DNA of 64,000 nucleotides from Methanolinea sp. Lineage in GTDB: Archaea > Halobacteriota > Methanomicrobia > Methanomicrobiales > Methanospirillaceae. This document shows, piece by piece, positions 52,900 to 60,409 of the stretch. Under the pieces are notes generated by a model. It made no database searches and was not told the origin of the DNA. It was given only the letters and a program-made list of their open reading frames with translations. The DNA lies in assembly GCA_018262855.1 (NCBI GenBank), contig JADFDO010000001.1:186001-250000 (forward strand), in the 5' to 3' direction. Each line of letters starts with the position of its first letter. Positions within the stretch are counted from its first letter, which is position 1. A program made the position numbers and the translations under genes.

Positions 52900-54840
52900 A
52901 TGGCTCCCAAAAAGGTATACATTCTCATTATTCTGAGCGCCCTCCTTATAGGAGGAGCGTTTTTTGCTGGCTGCACTACAACAACGCAGCCTCAGGCAAC
53001 GCCCACACCAACAGTCACCACCAGTGTTCAGGTAACCACGACCGCAACTCCGGTGATGACCACTGCGGTTCCGACTACACCTGCAGGACCAAGGACAAAA
53101 GTCCTCCTCGCCACCACTACCAGCCTGTATGATACAGGGCTTCTTGATTACCTGAAACCCATGTTCGAACAGAAATACAATGTTGATCTGCTTATCACCT
53201 CACAGGGAACAGGGAAGGCAATCGAGGTAGCTCAAAGAGGAGATTGTGATATCCTCGCAGTGCACTCACCCAGCCAGGAACTCACCTACATGGAAGGTGG
53301 ATCGGGTGTAAACCGCCGTTGCTTTGCCTATAATTACTTCATCATCGTAGGTCCTGCAAGCGATCCGGCAGGTATCAAGGGAATGAAGCCTGAAGATGCC
53401 TTCAAGAAACTCCGTACCGCAGGAAAAGCCAATACTCCTGGTATTTCCTTTATCTCCCGCGGGGATAACTCCGGAACCCATTCTGCAGAGAAGAACATAT
53501 GGAAGTCTGCAGGGCTGGATTATGCAAAGGACATCCAGAAGTCCGGCATATGGTATATCGAGGCTGGCAGGGGTATGGGAGAGACATTGCAGATGGCATC
53601 CGAGAAGCAGGCTTACACCCTGACTGATGAAGGGACGTACCTCGCATATAAAGGAAACCTTGACCTGGTCCCAGTCATTGAGAAGGGCGACATACTGCTG
53701 AACGTATACAGCGCCATTTCTGTCTACAATGACAAGCAGCCTGTCGACAAGATCACAATGGCCAATAACTTCGTGAACTTCCTCATCTCGCCTGAAATCC
53801 AGAAGGCTATCGGCGACTATGGAAAGGACAAATACGGAAAGAGTCTCTTCTCCCCCATGAATGGCGAATGCGCCCAGTTCAAATGTGACTGTACGGCTGC
53901 GGCAAAAGCCACGAAACCAATGATTGTTTACAATGCAGGCAGCCTGAACACTCCGTTCGCCAAACTGGCTACCGCGTATGAATCTGCAAATCCCACGGTG
54001 GACGCCAACCTCTTTGGCGGAGGGAGCAGCACGATAATCGAGAAGATCACCAAGGGTGGCAAATATTCTGATGTTCTTGCAAGTGCCGACTCCTTCCTCA
54101 TCCCCAAGATGATGGAGCCCAAGTACGCAGACTGGTATGCCGAGTTTGCCAAGAACCAGATGGTCATCGCCTATACCAGCAGCAGCAAGTATGCAGACAG
54201 GATCACAGGGGATAACTGGTACGAGATCCTGAACTCCCCGGATGTCAAGTATATCATCTCAGATCCGAACACCGATCCGGCAGGTTACCGGGCAGTCATG
54301 ACCGTTCAGCTTGCTGAGCGAGTGTATGGGACTGATACTATCTTCCCGAGCCTGCTTGGCGCTCACGGCAAGATGACCAGGACCTTTGCAGATGGTATCT
54401 ATACGATCGACGTTACCAAGGCTGGTGGTGACGGGAAACTTCTGATCGGAAAGGATGGTCCCGATGTGATCGCTCAACTGAAGAGCGGAAAAGCTGACTA
54501 TGCCATTGAGTACAGCAGTGTTGTTATCCAGAACGGATTGCCCTACGTCACGCTTCCGAGCGGCATGGATCTCTCCGACCAGACCCAGAACAGCAAGTAT
54601 GCAACGGTAAAAGTAAAACGGGCGATCACTTCAGGCACCAGCACCGAGACCGGAACCGCCATCGTCTACGGAGTGACCGTCCCGAAGAATGCCAAGAACC
54701 CGCAGGCAGGTATCGCATGGGTAAAGATGCTCCTCGACAAGACAGGGCAGGATATCCTCTCTGCTGACGGCCAGACCCCCATCGTCCCGGCCCGGGGATA
54801 TGGAAATGTTCCCGCCGAGCTGAAAGGTCTTGTAGCCTGA
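52900..54840 (+). CDS. TupA-WtpA fusion oxyanion-binding lipoprotein
   Basis: This 646-residue protein has a lipoprotein signal (ILSALLIGGAFFAGC) and a Thr-rich spacer (about 25-65), then two different substrate-binding proteins in tandem. Residues about 68-320 are TupA-like (tungstate): VLLATTTSLYDTGLLDYL, LLITSQGTGKAIEVAQRGDCDI and SFISRGDNSGTHSAEKNIW. Residues about 345-645 are WtpA/ModA-like (tungstate or molybdate): MIVYNAGSLNTPFAKLATAY, FGGGSSTIIEKITKGGKYSDVLASAD and NPQAGIAWVKMLLDKTGQ. It heads a plus-strand cluster including a second WtpA with permease and ATPase. ATG 52900 is chosen over GTG 52891. Confidence 0.88.
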   Translation: MAPKKVYILIILSALLIGGAFFAGCTTTTQPQATPTPTVTTSVQVTTTATPVMTTAVPTTPAGPRTKVLLATTTSLYDTGLLDYLKPMFEQKYNVDLLITSQGTGKAIEVAQRGDCDILAVHSPSQELTYMEGGSGVNRRCFAYNYFIIVGPASDPAGIKGMKPEDAFKKLRTAGKANTPGISFISRGDNSGTHSAEKNIWKSAGLDYAKDIQKSGIWYIEAGRGMGETLQMASEKQAYTLTDEGTYLAYKGNLDLVPVIEKGDILLNVYSAISVYNDKQPVDKITMANNFVNFLISPEIQKAIGDYGKDKYGKSLFSPMNGECAQFKCDCTAAAKATKPMIVYNAGSLNTPFAKLATAYESANPTVDANLFGGGSSTIIEKITKGGKYSDVLASADSFLIPKMMEPKYADWYAEFAKNQMVIAYTSSSKYADRITGDNWYEILNSPDVKYIISDPNTDPAGYRAVMTVQLAERVYGTDTIFPSLLGAHGKMTRTFADGIYTIDVTKAGGDGKLLIGKDGPDVIAQLKSGKADYAIEYSSVVIQNGLPYVTLPSGMDLSDQTQNSKYATVKVKRAITSGTSTETGTAIVYGVTVPKNAKNPQAGIAWVKMLLDKTGQDILSADGQTPIVPARGYGNVPAELKGLVA

Positions 54841-54885
54841 AGAACACTCTTCTTTTTTTAATGGTTATGCGGCCATGAACAACCC

Positions 54886-54900
54886 GGGATACGATATCCC
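54886..54900 (+). promoter_or_regulatory. Inverted repeat between fusion and surface-protein genes
   Basis: GGGATA CGA TATCCC is a perfect 6-base repeat about 80 bases upstream of the ATG at 54978, following a T7 run (54853-54859) that may end the previous transcript. It may be an operator or part of a leader. Confidence 0.3.
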
Positions 54901-54977
54901 TTACGGCCTTGTCGAGATTGGCACCCCGGATAATGATGAGGCATGAGGAATATGAGAATTGGAGAGCGCGAGGAATA

Positions 54978-55820
54978 ATGAGAAATTACCAGGCTATCTC
55001 GCTAAAACACCTTGTGATGATAGCGGTCACATTCTGTCTTTTCCAGTCCTCGTGTGCTGCTACAACGTCACTGCATGTTGCGAAATACGATGGAGACGGG
55101 AGCACTGTTCTCAATGAGACCGATGTCACATATGTATGGATGGGAGAGAATCTTCCGGTCCGTGGTGACGGTGTCACACGCTATTACCTCCAGGGCCCTG
55201 TCTTTCTCGATGATCCCGATTCCGGAAAGGAGGAGATGCTGCGCTGGAACCCCGAAGAAGATCGAAATATCATCGAGAAGGACCTCGGTGCGGTTAAAGG
55301 AACATATGTAAGAGAACTCTGTGATCTCGTAGGGGGAATGCAGCAGGATGATGTCCTCGTCGTGAAGGCGGTAGACGGTTTCTCGAGAGAATTTTCGTAT
55401 AGGAACGTCTATGAACCCCCGGATAGGCAGGGACCGATGGTCATTTCCTGGTGGTCTGCCGATGAGGGATACGTTCCGAATTACGTGCATGGGATGCGCC
55501 TTGTATTTTTGGCCGACAACAGCACGAATCCCTGGAGAATACATGCACTGGGAGTGTGGGACTGGCACGAGTCTGCGGAAGAACGGTACTGGTATTACTA
55601 TCGCCAGGGGGAAGAGAAGTATCCCACCACCACCGGGCTGTCTGTCCAATATGTGTCGGAACTCACTATAAGGCCCGATGAGATTGAAACTCCTGCCTCT
55701 CGTGATACAACCCCTCAGATCCCCACGCAACCGGTCAGGGAATCGCTCTCGTTGTTATCGGGAATCCTCGCTCTCTGCGGCGCCATTGGGATCCACCAGC
55801 GGGGGCGCAGGTTGCAATGA
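54978..55820 (+). CDS. Exported protein, molybdopterin-oxidoreductase-like fold, paralogue 1
   Basis: This 280-residue exported protein has a signal sequence ending near SSCAATTSL. The body repeats a pattern found in two other genes of the cluster: LHVAKYDGDGSTVLNETDVTYVWM, VRGDGVTRYYLQGPVFLDD, the core GTYVRELCDLVGGMQQDDVLVVKAVDGF and GMRLVFLADNSTNPWRIHALG. A hydrophobic C-terminal helix (LLSGILALCGAIGI) and basic end anchor it. The LRDL-LVGGM-PDD-V-V-A-DG core looks like the sulfite-oxidase (Oxidored_molyb) fold, but I see no cofactor Cys in the usual place. It may be a surface binding protein. ATG 54978 has GAGGA four bases ahead. Confidence 0.7.
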   Translation: MRNYQAISLKHLVMIAVTFCLFQSSCAATTSLHVAKYDGDGSTVLNETDVTYVWMGENLPVRGDGVTRYYLQGPVFLDDPDSGKEEMLRWNPEEDRNIIEKDLGAVKGTYVRELCDLVGGMQQDDVLVVKAVDGFSREFSYRNVYEPPDRQGPMVISWWSADEGYVPNYVHGMRLVFLADNSTNPWRIHALGVWDWHESAEERYWYYYRQGEEKYPTTTGLSVQYVSELTIRPDEIETPASRDTTPQIPTQPVRESLSLLSGILALCGAIGIHQRGRRLQ

Positions 55821-55836
55821 CACATGAAATACATTG

Positions 55837-55876
55837 CAGGATGGCCGGGTCGGCATACCGACAGATTGCAATCCTG
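55837..55876 (+). ncRNA. Nested hairpins in the gap before paralogue 2
   Basis: CAGGAT (55837-55842) pairs with ATCCTG (55871-55876). Inside lies GTCGG CATA CCGAC (55849-55862), a perfect 5-base hairpin. The structure would be in the leader of the 55975 gene or in the tail of the previous transcript. Called by eye; it may be only a terminator or chance. Confidence 0.25.
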
Positions 55877-55951
55877 TATGGATGCAGAGAGCCACCCCCC
55901 CTGAAAATCATTCCAGGCTGCGAGAATAATCGCCACGATTCATACACGGAA

Positions 55952-55969
55952 TTGAGCCGGGAGGCTCAA
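55952..55969 (+). promoter_or_regulatory. Hairpin holding the ribosome site of paralogue 2
   Basis: TTGAGCC and GGCTCAA form a perfect 7-base stem closed by GGGA. The likely ribosome site GGGAGG spans the loop and the first two stem bases (55959-55964), and the ATG follows at 55975. A folded leader would hide part of the site, so this could be a translational switch. Confidence 0.4.
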
Positions 55970-55974
55970 CCAGC

Positions 55975-56820
55975 ATGAACAAATCATCATACCTTACCCT
56001 GGTGCTCCTTCTCGTTCTTGTACCATTCGTATCGGCCGCACCCACAACAGAGGTCCATATCGTGAAATATGGCCCCGATGGCAGCAGCATCCTTGCTGAA
56101 CGAACGGTCGATTACAGATGGCTGGAAGAGAATCTTCCCATCCAGGGAGACGGAGTATCACACTACTACCACCAGGGCCCGGTCTTTGTTGCCGACAAGG
56201 AGGGGCAGTGGGACATACACGAGACCGCGAACTTCAAGGATATGGGTGCCGTCAGGGGGACCTCGGTCAGGGATCTCTGCGATCTCGTTGGAGGAATGAA
56301 TCCTCATGATGAAGTGATGGTAAAAGCCGTGGATGGGTATCATGTTGAATTCGCATATGAGAATATCTATCAGCCCCAGCCAAGACAGGGACAGCCCGTA
56401 GTCTGCTGGTTCAACGGGGAAGAGTCTAAAGTGGGAGAGCGGCAGGGGGTCGGGTTTCCTCCCTCCTACCATGTCGGGATGCGGCTCGTGTTCTTTGCCG
56501 ACAACTCGACAAACCCGGATGGCAAGCATGTATTTGGAAATTCTGACATGCGGGAGGTGATGCCGGCCGAATCGGTGCATCTTTTCGATAACCTCTATCC
56601 TTCCACCAGCGGGTATAATGTCAAGTGGGTGGATGAGATCCGCGTGTATTCCGGAGGATACCAGGGATCATCCGATGCACTTCCCAAATCCTACGAGTCA
56701 AAGATGGATGAGACATATCCACCTCCCCCGACACGAAGCCCATGGTCGCTGATTTCGCTCTTCATTGCACTTGCCGCGGTGATCGGCATGCTGGCGGGAA
56801 GCCGGAGCCGTGAACCATGA
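55975..56820 (+). CDS. Exported protein, molybdopterin-oxidoreductase-like fold, paralogue 2
   Basis: This paralogue of the preceding gene has 281 residues. It has a signal sequence (LTLVLLLVLVPFVSAAP), VHIVKYGPDGSSILAERTVDYRWL, IQGDGVSHYYHQGPVFV, GTSVRDLCDLVGGMNPHDEVMVKAVDGY and GMRLVFFADNSTNPDGKHV. It ends with a Pro-rich spacer, a membrane helix (SLISLFIALAAVIGMLAG) and basic tail, so it sits on the outside of the cell membrane. Its stop overlaps the next start by four bases, tying it to the transporter genes. The function is unknown. Confidence 0.72.
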   Translation: MNKSSYLTLVLLLVLVPFVSAAPTTEVHIVKYGPDGSSILAERTVDYRWLEENLPIQGDGVSHYYHQGPVFVADKEGQWDIHETANFKDMGAVRGTSVRDLCDLVGGMNPHDEVMVKAVDGYHVEFAYENIYQPQPRQGQPVVCWFNGEESKVGERQGVGFPPSYHVGMRLVFFADNSTNPDGKHVFGNSDMREVMPAESVHLFDNLYPSTSGYNVKWVDEIRVYSGGYQGSSDALPKSYESKMDETYPPPPTRSPWSLISLFIALAAVIGMLAGSRSREP

Positions 56821-57398
56821 AACAGTGGATTATCATGATCATGATTCTGGCCCTCATACCTTTTTTCCTGTCAGGGGCCGGGTGCCTTGACGAGCATGAT
56901 GCAGCCAACTATTCTGATCCTTCATTCCGTGACTGGCGCCTCACCCTGAACGGAACAGATACAAGGGTCTTCACGCTCGCTGAACTCCGGAGCCTGCCCC
57001 GGGCTGACGGCCATGGGTATTGCGTCTCAACGACAGGCTTCAGGTTTGGACCTTACGAATGCGCCGGGGTTGATCTTCGCGAACTGGTTTCGCTCGCAGG
57101 CGGCATGCATCCCAATGATTCTGTATGGATATCTGCACCCGATGGCTATCTCTGGGTATTCGATACAGAGCAGCTGGAAGGCAATGGCTTCATCACCTTC
57201 GATGAGAACCTGTCAGAAATTACATCCCCCCCGCTTCGGATCATCCTGATGTACGAGCAGGATGGAAAACCTCTCTCGTATGATGACGGCGGGCCCGCCC
57301 GGATTGCGATAATCTCGCAGGAACCAGGAATAATCACGGAAGGGAGTGCATGGGTCAAATGGGTGGATACTATTGAGATAAGGAGCAATAACGGATGA
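56817..57398 (+). CDS. Exported molybdopterin-dependent oxidoreductase-domain protein
   Basis: This 193-residue protein has a signal peptide with possible lipobox (LSGAGC) and one domain. WRLTLNGTDTRVFTLAELRSLP, VDLRELVSLAGGMHPNDSVWISAPDGY, LRIILMYEQDGKPLSYDDGGPARIAI and AWVKWVDTIEI follow the order of the sulfite-oxidase/YedY catalytic domain. Two Cys (GYCVS, YECAG) are near where cofactor ligands lie in that family, but the conserved Cys context is not normal, so cofactor binding is uncertain. It overlaps the genes on both sides by four bases (ATGA), upstream paralogue 2 and downstream the WtpA-like gene. Confidence 0.75.
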   Translation: MKQWIIMIMILALIPFFLSGAGCLDEHDAANYSDPSFRDWRLTLNGTDTRVFTLAELRSLPRADGHGYCVSTTGFRFGPYECAGVDLRELVSLAGGMHPNDSVWISAPDGYLWVFDTEQLEGNGFITFDENLSEITSPPLRIILMYEQDGKPLSYDDGGPARIAIISQEPGIITEGSAWVKWVDTIEIRSNNG

Positions 57399-58390
57399 TC
57401 GGGAGGTGTATTCCGGTTCTCATCGTTTTATTGCTCTGCATTCTCATCGCCGGATGCATCCAGGGGCAGGGTTCCGGAAAAACTCCCCTCAAAATCGTCG
57501 CAGCAGGAAGCCTGCTTACTCCTTTCTCCCAGATAGAGGACCGTTATGAAAAAGTAAACCCGGATATCGACCTCCAGGTTGAAGGGCATGGGAGCATACA
57601 GGCTATCCGCCAGGTGACGGATCTCTCACGGCCTTTTGACGTTGTTGCTGTCGCCGATGAGGCCCTCATCCCGGATCTCATGTACAGGCCTTCTGGTGAG
57701 GGAGGGAAGAACTTCACCGACTGGTACGTGCCATTCGCAAGGAACGAGATGGTGATCGCGTATACCGGAAAGAGCCGATACCACGATGAGATCAACGCCA
57801 CCAACTGGCCCGGCATCCTCTCGCGACCGGATGTCCGGGTGGGATTTTCCAACCCTATGCTCGACGCAGCAGGGTACCGCGCCCTCATGGTAACCATGCT
57901 TGCAGGGGATTATTATGAAGATCAGGGTCTCTTTCAGGAAGTTATCGGCAACCATTTCAATCCACCATTACAGGTAGAGAAGGACGGAGTGAACCTGACC
58001 GTGCGTCTCCCCGAAGTTCTCCGTCCCTCCGGCCAGCACGTTGCTGTCAGGGATGGAAGCATATTTCTTATGTCCCTGCTTGCTGCGGGAGGAATCGATT
58101 ATGCATTCGAATACAGGAGCGTTGCAGAAGCCCAGGACTTCCACTACCTCACCCTGCCACCAGAGATCAACCTTGCCCACACCGGATACGCGGACAGGTA
58201 TGAGAAAGTAAGGGTGATCCTTGGGTTCCAGCGGTTCTCGTCAATCGGGCAGGAGAGGATAGGACGACCCATCGTCTATGCGATGACAATCCCGTCAAAC
58301 GCACAACACTCCGAGGAAGGACAACATTTTATCCAGTTCGTGCAGGATCAGAGCATGTTGGGAGAGTGGGGATGGCCAGCTCCCCTGTGA
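57395..58390 (+). CDS. wtpA: Tungstate/molybdate-binding lipoprotein (WtpA/ModA-like)
   Basis: This 331-residue extracellular binding protein has lipobox LCILIAGC (Cys near residue 18). LKIVAAGSLLTPFSQIEDRYEKVNPDIDLQVEGHGSIQAIRQVTDL, FDVVAVADEALIPDLMY, the NEMVIAYTGKSRYHDEI hinge and FSNPMLDAAGYRALMV are the marks of the WtpA group, together with the IDYAFEYRSVAEA ligand segment. It probably captures tungstate and/or molybdate for the permease encoded just after. The start overlaps the previous stop. Confidence 0.92.
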   Translation: MIGRCIPVLIVLLLCILIAGCIQGQGSGKTPLKIVAAGSLLTPFSQIEDRYEKVNPDIDLQVEGHGSIQAIRQVTDLSRPFDVVAVADEALIPDLMYRPSGEGGKNFTDWYVPFARNEMVIAYTGKSRYHDEINATNWPGILSRPDVRVGFSNPMLDAAGYRALMVTMLAGDYYEDQGLFQEVIGNHFNPPLQVEKDGVNLTVRLPEVLRPSGQHVAVRDGSIFLMSLLAAGGIDYAFEYRSVAEAQDFHYLTLPPEINLAHTGYADRYEKVRVILGFQRFSSIGQERIGRPIVYAMTIPSNAQHSEEGQHFIQFVQDQSMLGEWGWPAPL

Positions 58391-58422
58391 TTCAGGCCAC
58401 GGTGCCGGGGTGACTGTAAACA

Positions 58423-59277
58423 ATGCCGGACGATACGCCGAATGAGGCGTCCCTGACCGGAAAAATACCGTTCAGAGTTCCACGGTACAATCCACTCAAT
58501 GCAGCATTCTGGATTGCAGGTTCTGTCCTCGTCATCCTTGCTGCCCTGGCGATCCTGACCATCGCCGTACCCGAACTGGCAGATCCCACTCATCTCGTGT
58601 CCGTAGCAGAAGATCCGGCTGTCGCCGGGGCATTCCTCCTGACATTTGCCGCTGCGTTTGCGGCGGTGGGATTCCTCGCGTTGTTCGGCACCCCTCTCGC
58701 ATACGTGATGAACAGGGTCCAGTTCCGGGGGAAATCCCTTATCGAGAGCCTGGTTGATATCCCGCTCGTGCTCCCCCATACTGTCGCAGGCCTCATGATC
58801 TATCTCCTCTTCATGTCAAGAGGGATCATCGGCGCTCCCTGTGCAGGGGCCGGGCTGTTCTTCGAGGACGCATTTCCGGGAATCGTTGCAGCGATGGTGT
58901 TTGTATCGATGCCCTACTACGTTGACGGGGTGAGAGAGGGGTTCGCCAAGGTCCCAGTCAGTCTCGAGAACGTGGCAAGGACGCTCGGTGCGACACCCGT
59001 GAAGACCTTCCTCTGGGTTACGCTTCCGCTCGTCCGCCGCCATATGATCTCCAGCGCAGTCATCGCCTGGGGCAGGGCTGTGGGGGAGTTTGCTGCGGTG
59101 GTGATGATCGCCTATTTCCCGATGGTGGTCTCGACGCTCATTTACCAGAGGTTCTCGACAGGGGGACTCGCAGAGAGCAGAAGCGTGGCATTTCTCATGA
59201 TCCTGGTATGTTTTATCCTCTTTTTTATTGTCAGGTGGCTCACACATCGGATGGAGGCCGGCCATGATCAGGCTTGA
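58423..59277 (+). CDS. wtpB: Tungstate/molybdate ABC transporter permease
   Basis: This integral membrane subunit (284 residues) has about six helices in a MetI-like fold. Helix 1 is around WIAGSVLVILAALAILTI. The loop LVDIPLVLPHTVAGLMIYLLF is typical of ModB/WtpB permeases, and the EAA loop LENVARTLGATPVKTFLWVTLPLVRRHMISSAVIAWGRAVGEFAA meets the ATPase. The C-terminus overlaps the ATPase start by 14 bases. Bacterial-style ModB is about 230 residues, so the N-terminal stretch (about 1-35) is a short extension. Confidence 0.94.
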   Translation: MPDDTPNEASLTGKIPFRVPRYNPLNAAFWIAGSVLVILAALAILTIAVPELADPTHLVSVAEDPAVAGAFLLTFAAAFAAVGFLALFGTPLAYVMNRVQFRGKSLIESLVDIPLVLPHTVAGLMIYLLFMSRGIIGAPCAGAGLFFEDAFPGIVAAMVFVSMPYYVDGVREGFAKVPVSLENVARTLGATPVKTFLWVTLPLVRRHMISSAVIAWGRAVGEFAAVVMIAYFPMVVSTLIYQRFSTGGLAESRSVAFLMILVCFILFFIVRWLTHRMEAGHDQA

Positions 59278-60394
59278 AGGCGTATGCCTCCCGCTCCCCG
59301 GATTTGAACTTGCCGATATCACCATTCAGATCGAGAAGGGCACCCACCTGTTCCTGGTCGGACCTTCCGGTTCCGGGAAAACGCTTCTCCTTGAGACGAT
59401 AGCCGGGCTGCATCCCCAAGTTACTGGAAAAGTCATCATTAATGGCAGGGATATGACCGGAACACCCCCTGAATCACGCGGGATCGGACTCCTCTACCAG
59501 GATTACGCACTCTTTCCGCATTTGGATGTCAGGGAGAATGTTGAATTCGGCCTCCGTGCTCGTGGCCTCGCTGAAGGGGATCGGAGGGCGCGTTCCGCGC
59601 TGCTCCTCCAAAAATTTGGATTGAGTTCATTCGGTGATCGTTATCCCGGGACCCTCTCTGGCGGTGAACGGCAGAGGGTAGCCCTTGCCCGTGCCATCGC
59701 TGCGGGCCAGGATATCCTTCTCCTTGACGAACCATTCGCTGCAATTGACCCTGAATTGCGTTCCCGGGTCTTTGAGGAGGTTGCCGACATCATACACAGC
59801 AATAACCTGACAGTCATCCAGGTGAGCCATTCACGGGACGAAGCGTATGCACTGGCCGACTCCGTGGCGGTTATGATGAACGGGAGGATCGTCCAGTCTG
59901 GGACCCGAAAAGAGGTCTTTTCCCACCCGAAAACACCCGGAATAGCGCAGTTCCTCGGGTACGAAAACCTGCTTTGCTGTATGCCCCAAAAGGCTGCTGA
60001 AGGGAAATTATTCCTGACAGCAGGGAACTGTATCTTCATATCTCCGGGGACATCGGATATGGGTTTTCCTCATATCGCCTGCATCAGGGCATCGGATATT
60101 CGCATCAATGCTGATAATACCCAGCCTGATGGTACTCTCTGCCGGACAGAGGGAATCATCACTGGCGTTGTCGAAGAAGAGCATGGGGTGAAGGTAGTGC
60201 TGGACTGTGGCGTTCCGATCGTGGCAAGGCTCTCATGGAATGAACAGTCGGACCTCCGTGTATACCGCGGCCAGTCCGTCACCGTTTCTATCCCTCCGGA
60301 ATGTATCCATGTAATCCCGTACAGCCCGGGGGATACACAAGGTAAGAATAATAATCGAGAGAGAACCGTTAAGAACGAGTGCAGGGTGGTATGA
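59264..60394 (+). CDS. wtpC: Tungstate/molybdate ABC transporter ATP-binding protein
   Basis: This 376-residue ATPase has FLVGPSGSGKTLLLETIAGL (Walker A), YQDYALFPHLDVRENV (Q-loop), LSGGERQRVALARAIA (signature), ILLLDEPFAAIDPELR (Walker B, D-loop) and VSHSRDEAY (H-loop). A C-terminal TOBE/mop-like beta domain of about 130 residues follows (VVEEEHGVKVVLDCGVPIVARLSW), which in ModC-type proteins can sense the oxyanion. The start at 59264 lies within the permease end and is chosen by family alignment; the frame is open to 59228. Confidence 0.95.
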   Translation: MIRLEGVCLPLPGFELADITIQIEKGTHLFLVGPSGSGKTLLLETIAGLHPQVTGKVIINGRDMTGTPPESRGIGLLYQDYALFPHLDVRENVEFGLRARGLAEGDRRARSALLLQKFGLSSFGDRYPGTLSGGERQRVALARAIAAGQDILLLDEPFAAIDPELRSRVFEEVADIIHSNNLTVIQVSHSRDEAYALADSVAVMMNGRIVQSGTRKEVFSHPKTPGIAQFLGYENLLCCMPQKAAEGKLFLTAGNCIFISPGTSDMGFPHIACIRASDIRINADNTQPDGTLCRTEGIITGVVEEEHGVKVVLDCGVPIVARLSWNEQSDLRVYRGQSVTVSIPPECIHVIPYSPGDTQGKNNNRERTVKNECRVV

Positions 60395-60409
60395 GTGCCC
60401 CCCTTTCAC

